6,968 bases of DNA from an uncultured Actinomycetes bacterium (GTDB taxonomy: Bacteria > Actinomycetota > Thermoleophilia > Solirubrobacterales > 70-9), in contig CALCIA010000133.1 of NCBI GenBank assembly GCA_937907435.1, positions 1 through 6,968 of the forward strand. Reading direction: 5' to 3'. Below the pieces are notes generated by a model that saw only the letters and a program-made list of their open reading frames with translations, did not search any database and had not been told where the DNA came from. The position numbers and the translations under genes are program-made. Positions 1 to 4,370 of the stretch are shown piece by piece. Position 1 is the first letter of the stretch. Each line of letters starts with the position of its first letter.

Positions 1-64
1 CCGGATCCTCACGGAAGTCCGACTTCGCAACGTCCCTGTGACGCCTCTCCCACGCACCCCTCAC

Positions 65-122
65 GTCCTGGGCTCCTCATGGGGGTCACAGCCTGCCAGG
101 ACCCCCATGAGGAGCCCAGGAC
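65..122. repeat. Perfect 23-bp inverted repeat (58-bp hairpin element)
   Basis: The arms at 65-87 and 100-122 are exact reverse complements over 23 bases, beginning GTCCTGGGCT and ending in a G run plus TC. They are separated by a 12-base loop at 88-99. The element is about 170 bases beyond the udgX stop and inside no convincing gene. It lacks a T-tract on either side, so it is not a classical intrinsic terminator. A REP-like or MITE-like genomic repeat, or a strong RNA hairpin ending a transcript from either side, are the realistic options. The structure is certain; the function is unknown. Confidence 0.85.
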
Positions 123-218
123 CTCCCTCGGACGGCCGGAGGCGCCCCGGACCCCCGCCCGGACGGCCACCCGCCCCCCGAACCCCGCCCGTCCCCCACC
201 AGAAGCCCCCACCCCGAC
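123..218 (-). other. Non-coding C-rich tract, G-rich on minus strand with quadruplex potential
   Basis: This stretch lies between two inverted repeats and shows strong strand asymmetry. The plus strand carries many C runs and few G runs, especially at 168-215. On the minus strand, which is the sense strand of the udgX transcript if it reads this far, these become closely spaced runs of three to six G with loops mostly of one to three bases. That matches the general pattern of a G-quadruplex. I see no gene or promoter here. Quadruplex formation is an inference from the run pattern. Confidence 0.45.
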
Positions 219-267
219 GTCGACGGGCCGAAAACCCGCCACATGGTCCGCTTTTCGGCCCGTCGAC
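219..267. terminator. 16-bp inverted repeat downstream of udgX, candidate terminator
   Basis: The arms at 219-234 (GTCGACGGGCCGAAAA) and 252-267 are perfect reverse complements with a 17-base loop. On the minus strand the hairpin begins 25 bases after the udgX stop codon, where a transcript end is expected. The four A/T pairs sit at the loop end of the stem and there is no U-tract after it. It therefore resembles the hairpin-only terminators proposed for high-GC actinobacteria rather than an E. coli-type terminator. The symmetric stem could act in both directions. The structure is clear; the role is inferred from position. Confidence 0.55.
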
Positions 268-292
268 ACGAGTCGCCGACTGGCGCTGGGCG

Positions 293-913
293 TCAGGCGG
301 CCATCGCGTCGGCGACGGCTCTTAGATCCGCGACCAGGGAGTCGAAGGCGTCGGCGCGGTCGTCGCCGGCGCGCAGGACCGCCGACGGGTGGATCGTCAC
401 GGTGGCCAGCGGGACCAGGTCGCTTTTCAGCAGCTTGCCGCGATCTTTCATCACTTTGACCTTGGTGCCGAAGAGGGATCGGGTGGCGGTGGCGCCGAGG
501 GCGACGATCGCCTCCGGGCCGATCGCGTCGACCTCGGCCTCGAGCCAGGGGCGGCAGGCGTTGACCTCCCCTGCCCGCGGCGTCTGGTGGAGGCGGCGCT
601 TGCCCTGGGGGCGCCACTTGAAGTGCTTGACCGCGTTGGTGAGGTAGGCGTCGTCGACCTCGATCCCGGCCTCGGCCAGGGCTTTGCGGAGGACGCCGCC
701 GGCCGGGCCGACGAAGGGTTCGCCCGCCAGGTCCTCGCGGTCGCCGGGCGTCTCGCCGACCAGCACCAGCCGCGCCTTCGCCGGCCCCTCGCCGAAGACG
801 GCCTGGGTCGCGTCGCGGTAGAGATCGCAGCCGTGACAGTCCTGGACCGCGGCGCGAAGCGTCCGGAGCGAGCGGCCTCGCGGCAGGTACTCCTCGGCAC
901 CGGGCTCGCTCAT
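293..913 (-). CDS. udgX: UdgX family uracil-DNA glycosylase / uracil-DNA cross-linking protein
   Basis: A 206-residue protein of the uracil-DNA glycosylase superfamily. UdgX proteins resemble family 4 Fe-S uracil glycosylases but become covalently attached to the abasic site through a histidine in a characteristic KRRIH loop. Here that loop reads KRRLH at residues 105-109, with His109 as the predicted nucleophile. Motif A is GETPGDREDLAG (53-64) followed by PFVGPAG, and motif B is HPSAVLR (175-181). The cluster-binding region has CHGC (26-29) and Cys120. These are the only three cysteines, and His97 sits in the VKHF segment where family 4 enzymes carry a further cysteine. The start at 913 is preceded by a purine-rich GAGGGGAGGG ribosome-binding region. 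The gene follows the DNA ligase gene on the same strand after 46 bases, so the two may be co-transcribed for repair of uracil-containing DNA. Motif A has Thr at the third position, where UdgX usually has Gln. Confidence 0.9.
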   Translation of the reverse strand: MSEPGAEEYLPRGRSLRTLRAAVQDCHGCDLYRDATQAVFGEGPAKARLVLVGETPGDREDLAGEPFVGPAGGVLRKALAEAGIEVDDAYLTNAVKHFKWRPQGKRRLHQTPRAGEVNACRPWLEAEVDAIGPEAIVALGATATRSLFGTKVKVMKDRGKLLKSDLVPLATVTIHPSAVLRAGDDRADAFDSLVADLRAVADAMAA

Positions 914-931
914 CCCTCCCCTCTACCCGGC

Positions 932-970
932 GTTCGCAGTAATCCGCGCATACCGCGGATTACTGCGAAC
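932..970. repeat. 17-bp perfect inverted repeat between ligase and udgX, containing the ligase stop codon
   Basis: The arms at 932-948 (GTTCGCAGTAATCCGCG) and 954-970 are exact reverse complements around a five-base loop, CATAC. The minus-strand stop codon of the ligase gene (960-962) lies in one arm. The other arm ends 18 bases before the udgX start, just upstream of its ribosome-binding region. No T-tract follows. It could act as an attenuator or RNA-stability hairpin that lowers udgX expression relative to the ligase, or be a REP-like element inserted at a gene end. The structure is certain; the function is open. Confidence 0.85.
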
Positions 971-1940
971 TCGCCGGGGACGGGGAGGTCGGCGCGGCGG
1001 CGGTCGGCAGCTCGCGCACGACTTCGCTCGCGTCCTTGTCGTCACGCAGGCCGAGGTAGCGCGGGTGGCGCAGCTTGCCGTCGCGGGTCCACTCGCTGAA
1101 GCCGAACTCGCCGACCAGCTCGGGCTTGATCCAGGTGGCTTCGCGGGGCAGCGCCGAGCCGGCGGTGAACGGGCACTTCGACTGGCGGAGCCCCTCCATC
1201 TTGTCGCCGAGGCTCGCCAGCGTGCGGTGGTCGAAGCCCGTCCCCACTTTTCCCGCATAACGAAGGTCGCCGCCTTCGTGGTAGCCGACGAGGAGCGCCC
1301 CGAAGCGCTCCCGCGCCCCTTTCGGCGGGGTGAAGCCGCCGATCACGAGCTCCTGCTCGAAGGAGCACTTGATCTTCAGCCAGTCGCGCGAGCGGCGGTG
1401 CTGGTAGGTCGAGTCGGCGCGCTTGGCGATCAGCCCCTCCCAGCCCTTGCGACAGGCTTCGAGGAAGAGCTTCTCCCCCTTCTCGTTGCGGTGCGGCGTG
1501 TAGCGCACGGCGCCGTGGAATTCGAGGCTCGACTTCAGCAGCGCCTTGCGCTCGCGCAGCGGCAGCCCGGTGACGTCGCGGCCTTCCAGCTCGAGCAGGT
1601 CGAAGACGTAGATGAAGACCTCGATCCCGGTCAGCCGCGCGAGCCGCGGATCGGCGATCCCGAGGCGGCCCTGCAGCTTCTCGAAGCTGGTGCGCGCGCC
1701 CTCGAAGGCGACGATCTCGCCGTCGACGACGAACTCCCTGGCCGCCTCGGCCTCGAAGGCCTCGATCAGCTCCGGGTAGTTCTCCATGCGGCGGCCGGTG
1801 CGGGAGGTGATCGTCGCCCCCTTCGGCGTGCGGCGGACCGTGGCGCGGACGCCGTCGAGCTTGCGCTCGAAGACCCAGGCGGGGTCGCTGAACGGGTGCG
1901 CCGTGAGCGTCGCCTTCATCGGCTCGCCTTTGACCGACAT
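960..1940 (-). CDS. Stand-alone ATP-dependent DNA ligase (LigD ligase-domain / LigC type)
   Basis: A 326-residue ATP-dependent DNA ligase that would seal nicks through a lysine-AMP intermediate. The adenylation domain shows motif I, ERKLDGVRA (25-33), with catalytic Lys27. It also has SRTGRRM (46-52), motif III FVVDGEIVAFE (70-80), motif IIIa around FIYVFDLLELEG (109-120), motif IV EGLIAKR (168-174) and motif V WLKIKC (187-192). An OB-fold follows from about 195 to 305, starting ELVIGGFTPPKG. There is no polymerase or nuclease domain, so it corresponds to the isolated ligase module of LigD or to actinobacterial LigC proteins linked to end joining or excision repair. The start is uncertain. 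ATG 1940 has a TACGCT box seven bases upstream, which fits a leaderless transcript. ATG 1919 (residue 8) has an AAAGGCGAG Shine-Dalgarno-like stretch three bases upstream, and LigD-type domains often begin near this point. The gene is followed by udgX on the same strand. Confidence 0.9.
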   Translation of the reverse strand: MSVKGEPMKATLTAHPFSDPAWVFERKLDGVRATVRRTPKGATITSRTGRRMENYPELIEAFEAEAAREFVVDGEIVAFEGARTSFEKLQGRLGIADPRLARLTGIEVFIYVFDLLELEGRDVTGLPLRERKALLKSSLEFHGAVRYTPHRNEKGEKLFLEACRKGWEGLIAKRADSTYQHRRSRDWLKIKCSFEQELVIGGFTPPKGARERFGALLVGYHEGGDLRYAGKVGTGFDHRTLASLGDKMEGLRQSKCPFTAGSALPREATWIKPELVGEFGFSEWTRDGKLRHPRYLGLRDDKDASEVVRELPTAAAPTSPSPASSQ

Positions 1941-1983
1941 GGCGATGAGCGTACCCCGGCGGCGCCCGAGCTATGCTCGGCCG
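1941..1983. promoter_or_regulatory. Compact divergent promoter region with two -10-like boxes
   Basis: This 43-base gap separates the ligase (minus) from the small acidic protein (plus). On the plus strand, TATGCT at 1972-1977 is six bases before the ATG at 1984. On the minus strand, TACGCT at 1953-1948 is seven bases before the ATG at 1940. Both fit the TANNNT -10 pattern at the distance that would make the A of the start codon the first transcribed base. No convincing -35 hexamer is visible for either, and the 1984 ATG has no clear Shine-Dalgarno sequence. Leaderless transcription of both genes is an inference from spacing. Confidence 0.45.
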
Positions 1984-2232
1984 ATGAGCGACGAGCCGAT
2001 CGAGAACGCCGAGACCGAAGCCGCCGAAGAGGAAGTCGACCGCGACCCGGGCTTCAAGGAGGGCGACGAGGTCTGGGTGCAGGACGCCGACGGCAAACGC
2101 CACCCGGGCGTCTTCGTCGGCCTGAACGAAGCGGCCGGCTGGTTCGGCGGCGGCCCGAGCGCCTACGTCGTCCACCCCGAGGGCCACCAGGCCGAGGTCG
2201 TCTCGCTCTTCCGCATCACGCCGCGCGGCTGA
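1984..2232 (+). CDS. Small acidic conserved-type hypothetical protein with a predicted SH3-like beta barrel
   Basis: An 82-residue protein that I cannot assign to a named family. Residues 1-20 are strongly acidic (eight Glu and two Asp) and probably disordered. Residues 24-80 look like a compact all-beta unit. They start with KEGDEVWVQDADGK, continue with HPGVFVGLNEAAGWFGGG, and end with AYVVHPEGHQAEVVSLFRIT. The pattern of a 'GDEVWV' strand, a turn and glycine-rich loops resembles small KOW/SH3-like barrels, but no diagnostic motif confirms it. There is no signal peptide or membrane segment, so it is probably cytoplasmic. The start at 1984 is chosen because a TATGCT box lies six bases upstream; extending the frame upstream would run antisense through the ligase gene. 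It is divergent from the ligase and convergent with the collagen-like gene. Base composition and codon choice look normal for the region, supporting a real gene. Confidence 0.7.
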   Translation: MSDEPIENAETEAAEEEVDRDPGFKEGDEVWVQDADGKRHPGVFVGLNEAAGWFGGGPSAYVVHPEGHQAEVVSLFRITPRG

Positions 2233-2251
2233 GGCGTCGGCGCTCGACGCC
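2233..2251. terminator. 7-bp stem-loop between convergent genes
   Basis: GGCGTCG at 2233-2239 and CGACGCC at 2245-2251 form a perfect stem with a five-base loop. It starts immediately after the stop codon of the small acidic protein and lies 20 bases beyond the stop of the convergent collagen-like gene. No T-tract is present. It is a candidate bidirectional hairpin terminator, supported by position and pairing only. Confidence 0.4.
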
Positions 2252-2271
2252 CGCCCGCCCGGTGCGGCTCC

Positions 2272-3396
2272 TCAGCAGGTCACGGGTTTCGTCTTCGTCG
2301 GCGTTTCGAGACCGAGCAGTTTGCCGACGGCGTTGATCAGTTCGCCGACGACGGTGGTCAGGCTGTTCGTCTGGGTGACGACTTCGCTCAGGCTCGTGCA
2401 CTGACCGTTGACCTTGGTGCCCAGGCTGGTGACTTCCGTCGGGAGTTTGTTCAAGGCTTCGACACTCCCGGTCAGCGGTTTGAGTTCGGTGACGGTCCCG
2501 TTCAGCGTGCTGAGGTTTCCTGACAGCGTGTCGACGGTTTCGGGCAGGTCTTTGAGCGCGTCCACGTTCGCGGTGAGCGGTTGCAGTTTCGTGACGGTCG
2601 TCGTGAGACCGCTGACGGTGCCGTTCAGCGCCGTGACGGTGGCCGGCAGTTCTTCGAGGGCTTTGACGTTGCCGGTGAGCGGTTCCAGGACGTTCATCGT
2701 CGAGAGCAGGCCTTCGACGTCGGTTTCCAGGCCGGTGAGGTTCGTCTGGGCTCCTTCGATCGTGCCTTCGAGATTGGTCTTGACGCCGCCGATCGTGCCT
2801 TCGAGGCCCGTCTTGACGGTGTCGAGGTTGCCGTTCAGTTCGGTCTTCAGGCTCCCCAACGATTCGTTGACGGATTGGCCGAGGTCGGTCACCGAGGATT
2901 TCACCGTGCCGAGGCCTTCTTCGAGGTCGATGACTTCGGTCGTCAGCGAGCCGACTTTGCCGAGCAGCAGCTGAATTTCTTTGCTCTGGTCGACGATCGT
3001 TTCTTTGAGTTTGTCTTCGACCGTCGCCGCCGAGCCTTTTTCGCCTTGACCGCCGGTCCCCCCGGTGGCGCCCGCCGGGCCGGGCGCGCCGGTGGCGCCT
3101 TGCGGTCCCGCCGGTCCCTGCGGCCCGGTCGCGCCCTCGCTGCCGGTGCCGGCGGAGGTGGGCGTCGAGCCCGCGAGAGCCCAGGTCAGCGGCCGTTCAC
3201 CCTTCCGCTTCTTGCACTGCTTCGGCGAGTTGACCACGTGGATCGTCCCCCGCTCCGACTTCTTGCCCTTCGTCTGCAGGCAGGCGTGAACGACTCCGTT
3301 CCTGACCTTGAGGCCCTTGGCGGTGGCGAGCGGCGCCATCACGAGGCCGAGCAGGAGGAGGGCGGTGGAGCAGGTGAGGATCCATTTCAGTCGCAT
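2272..3396 (-). CDS. Secreted collagen-like protein with a long coiled-coil repeat region
   Basis: A predicted exported fibrous protein of 374 residues. Residues 1-26 form a Sec signal peptide (basic MRLK start, LLLLGLVM core, cleavage probably after ATA). Cys9 is too early for a lipobox. Residues 27-76 hold the paired-cysteine segment (Cys39, Cys61) ending in PLTWALAG. Residues 85-121 are an unbroken run of about 12 Gly-X-Y triplets. The rest is low in aromatic residues and rich in Leu, Val, Thr, Gly and Asn. It has four 11-residue units at 183-226, of type VKTNLEGTIEG, then three 34-residue units from 235, each with a PLT...ALxxLP core. This suggests a long, probably oligomeric, stalk. Cys333 and the terminal Cys374 could form interchain disulfides. 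The ATG at 3396 is chosen because the signal peptide begins there; upstream extension would overlap the response regulator. No sortase motif or membrane anchor is visible. It lies downstream of the regulator gene on the same strand. Confidence 0.85.
   Translation of the reverse strand: MRLKWILTCSTALLLLGLVMAPLATAKGLKVRNGVVHACLQTKGKKSERGTIHVVNSPKQCKKRKGERPLTWALAGSTPTSAGTGSEGATGPQGPAGPQGATGAPGPAGATGGTGGQGEKGSAATVEDKLKETIVDQSKEIQLLLGKVGSLTTEVIDLEEGLGTVKSSVTDLGQSVNESLGSLKTELNGNLDTVKTGLEGTIGGVKTNLEGTIEGAQTNLTGLETDVEGLLSTMNVLEPLTGNVKALEELPATVTALNGTVSGLTTTVTKLQPLTANVDALKDLPETVDTLSGNLSTLNGTVTELKPLTGSVEALNKLPTEVTSLGTKVNGQCTSLSEVVTQTNSLTTVVGELINAVGKLLGLETPTKTKPVTC
2389..2694 (-). repeat. Three tandem 102-bp (34-residue) coding repeats
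   Basis: Within the collagen-like protein gene, units at 2694-2593, 2592-2491 and 2490-2389 encode 34-residue repeats. The first two share xxLxPLTxNVxALxxLP and then a Thr/Asn/Gly-rich half ending in TTV or GTV. The third keeps PLTGSVEALNKLP and diverges after that. Equal spacing with no insertions indicates duplication within the gene followed by divergence. Confidence 0.8.
2719..2850 (-). repeat. Four tandem 33-bp (11-residue, hendecad) coding repeats
   Basis: Residues 183-226 of the collagen-like protein read as four successive 11-residue units: LKTELNGNLDT, VKTGLEGTIGG, VKTNLEGTIEG and AQTNLTGLETD. Hydrophobic residues fall at fixed positions 1, 5 and usually 9. An 11-residue period is typical of nearly straight or slightly right-handed coiled coils. 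The repeat is seen directly; the fold is inferred. Confidence 0.7.
3034..3144 (-). repeat. Collagen-like Gly-X-Y coding repeat
   Basis: About 12 uninterrupted triplets (residues 85-121 of the secreted protein), for example GPQGPAGPQGATGAPGPAG, with Pro or Ala mostly in position X and Ala, Thr, Pro or Gln in Y. Such a short run could form a triple helix if flanking coiled coils hold three chains together. Bacterial collagens lack hydroxyproline, so stability would rest on Pro, Thr and charged residues. Confidence 0.85.
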
Positions 3397-3482
3397 GCCC
3401 CCGGCGTCGGCAGGGCGGATCTGAAAGCGGGATGAGGAAGGTATGAAAGCGGTAGGGCGGACGCCTGGCTTGCCAACTCTGG
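3397..3482 (-). promoter_or_regulatory. Gap between regulator and collagen-like gene with a 22-bp-period direct repeat
   Basis: On the minus strand, CCGCTTTCA occurs twice, at 3452-3444 and 3430-3422, with start points exactly 22 bases (two helical turns) apart. The proximal copy ends 25 bases before the collagen-like gene's start codon. Paired direct repeats on one face of the helix are how OmpR/PhoB-type regulators usually bind, and such a regulator is encoded immediately upstream. A weak -35-like TTGGCA lies at 3476-3471, but no good -10 is placed behind it. A small GCCA/TGGC stem overlaps the regulator's 3' end (3472-3483). The repeat is seen directly; operator function is inferred. Confidence 0.45.
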
Positions 3483-4208
3483 CTAGGCCGTACGTCCAGT
3501 CACCAGGCGCGGGCGGTAGCGATAGCCGACGCCGCGCACCGTCTCCACCGGGTCGACGTCGGCGGCGCCGCCGAGCTTGCGCCGCAGGTAGCTGACGTAG
3601 AGCTTCACCTCGTCGCGCTCCCGGATGCGGTCGCCCCACACCATTTCCAGGAGCTGGCCGTGGCCGAGCACGCGGCCCGGGTTTTCGGCGAAGGTCGCGA
3701 GCATGCGGAACTCGATCGGGGTCAGCGCGACCTCGGTCCCGAGCACCATCACGCGGTGGCGGACGCGGTCGATCTCGACGTACTCGTCGGTGAGGACGAC
3801 CGGCCGCAGGTCGCCCTGGCGCGGGCGTCGCATCAGCGCCTCGATCCGCGCGTCGAGTTCGGCCTGCGGCGGCGGCTTGGAGACGCAGTCGTCGGCGCCC
3901 GCGCGGAGCGCCGCCACCCGTCCCTCCTCCTCGTCGCCGGTCAGCGCCAGGACGGGGACGTCGGAGAGCGCCCGCACCGTCGCCAGGATGTCGAGGCCCT
4001 CGGCGTCGGGCAGCTCGAGGTCGAGCAGGACAAGGTCGGGCTGGCGCTCGTAGAACGCGCGCAACCCATCGTTGCCAGTGTCGGCACGGACCAGCTCGGT
4101 CCTGGCTCTATCCGAGAGCCCTCGCAGTGCACCGCTTTCTCCGAGGTCTCGCCCGATCGCCAGGACCTTGCGCCTTCCGTCGCCAGATCCTCTCGATAGC
4201 GATTCCAA
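3483..4208 (-). CDS. OmpR/PhoB-family response regulator with an atypical receiver
   Basis: A 241-residue two-component response regulator and DNA-binding transcription factor. Residues 14-125 form the receiver. Predicted phospho-acceptor Asp63 lies in DLVLLDLELP, with Thr90 and Lys111 (SKPPP) as the other conserved switch residues. The N-terminal acidic pair that normally binds Mg2+ (VVDDD after strand 1) is replaced by VLAIGRD, leaving only Asp21 one position late. Phosphorylation may therefore be weak or absent. Residues 140-236 form a winged helix: TPIEFRMLATFAENPGRVL leads to the recognition helix region DEVKLYVSYLRRKLGG, and the wing ends VETVRGVGYRYRP. The only plausible start is TTG at 4208, since an in-frame stop lies 18 bases upstream and no ATG or GTG occurs before the receiver. 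No histidine kinase is encoded nearby. The downstream collagen-like gene is a possible target. Confidence 0.88.
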   Translation of the reverse strand: MESLSRGSGDGRRKVLAIGRDLGESGALRGLSDRARTELVRADTGNDGLRAFYERQPDLVLLDLELPDAEGLDILATVRALSDVPVLALTGDEEEGRVAALRAGADDCVSKPPPQAELDARIEALMRRPRQGDLRPVVLTDEYVEIDRVRHRVMVLGTEVALTPIEFRMLATFAENPGRVLGHGQLLEMVWGDRIRERDEVKLYVSYLRRKLGGAADVDPVETVRGVGYRYRPRLVTGRTA

Positions 4209-4285
4209 TTTCTGACCGAATTTTCACTTTGGGAACGATCAGTTGTCAAGCAATTCTTTCCAACTGGGCCCATTCATCGAGGTCG

Positions 4286-4312
4286 TGTCGATTACTTCCG
4301 GGTTCGTTCGTC
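4286..4312 (+). promoter_or_regulatory. Candidate ECF42-type promoter of the DGPF-sigma operon
   Basis: TGTCGA at 4286-4291 is followed after 17 bases by CGTC at 4309-4312. From memory, the motif reported for ECF42 sigma factors in Streptomyces venezuelae has TGTCGA at -35 and CG(A/T)C at -10, and it sits upstream of DGPF genes. Spacing and position fit: transcription would start near 4318, leaving a leader of about 50 bases before the DGPF gene. This suggests that the sigma factor encoded in this operon activates its own transcription. Confidence 0.55.
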
Positions 4313-4360
4313 GTCCGTATGACAAGGTCGGCCGACGGACGGTCGAACCGCGATGAGACT

Positions 4361-4364
4361 GGAG
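4361..4364 (+). promoter_or_regulatory. Shine-Dalgarno sequence that decides the DGPF protein start
   Basis: GGAG is followed by six bases and the ATG at 4371. An earlier in-frame ATG at 4353 has no comparable sequence before it, and family members usually begin directly with a short Met-rich strand like MRFMMFMYPE. Confidence 0.65.
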
Positions 4365-4370
4365 TCCCAG

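Larger units (their letters stand above)
4209..4370. promoter_or_regulatory. Divergent intergenic region between the response regulator and the DGPF-sigma operon
   Basis: This 162-base gap is visibly more AT-rich than the genes around it, especially at 4200-4260. On the minus strand a perfect TTGACA lies at 4249-4244, with GAAAAT at 4225-4220 after an 18-base spacer. This is a candidate housekeeping promoter whose transcript would start only a few bases before the TTG of the regulator. CAGTTG (4240-4245) and CAACTG (4261-4266) form an inverted pair 21 bases apart that overlaps this -35 and could be an operator, though six-base arms can arise by chance. The plus-strand ECF-type promoter in the same gap is listed separately. 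Confidence 0.4.

Noticed and set aside
9..617. Long minus-strand open frame overlapping the udgX 3' half and the non-coding left end
   Set aside because: It is Arg/Pro/Gly-rich low-complexity translation, out of frame with the well-supported udgX gene, and reads through both inverted repeats. It is typical of spurious frames in high-GC DNA.
1042..2336. Long open frames on both strands across the ligase and small-protein region
   Set aside because: The ligase frame carries all nucleotidyltransferase motifs. The alternatives are antisense or out-of-frame shadows with no recognisable domain.
3361..3396. Lipoprotein signal (Cys9) in the collagen-like protein
   Set aside because: The cysteine lies before the hydrophobic core, not at its end after a lipobox, so an ordinary Sec signal peptide is more likely.
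2581..3435. Plus-strand open frame antisense to the collagen-like gene
   Set aside because: It mirrors the repeats of the minus-strand gene, which has a signal peptide, Gly-X-Y triplets and regular repeats.
3397..3639. Upstream extension of the collagen-like protein to about position 3639
   Set aside because: It would overlap the 3' end of the response regulator and bury the signal peptide inside the protein. The ATG at 3396 places the signal peptide at the N-terminus.
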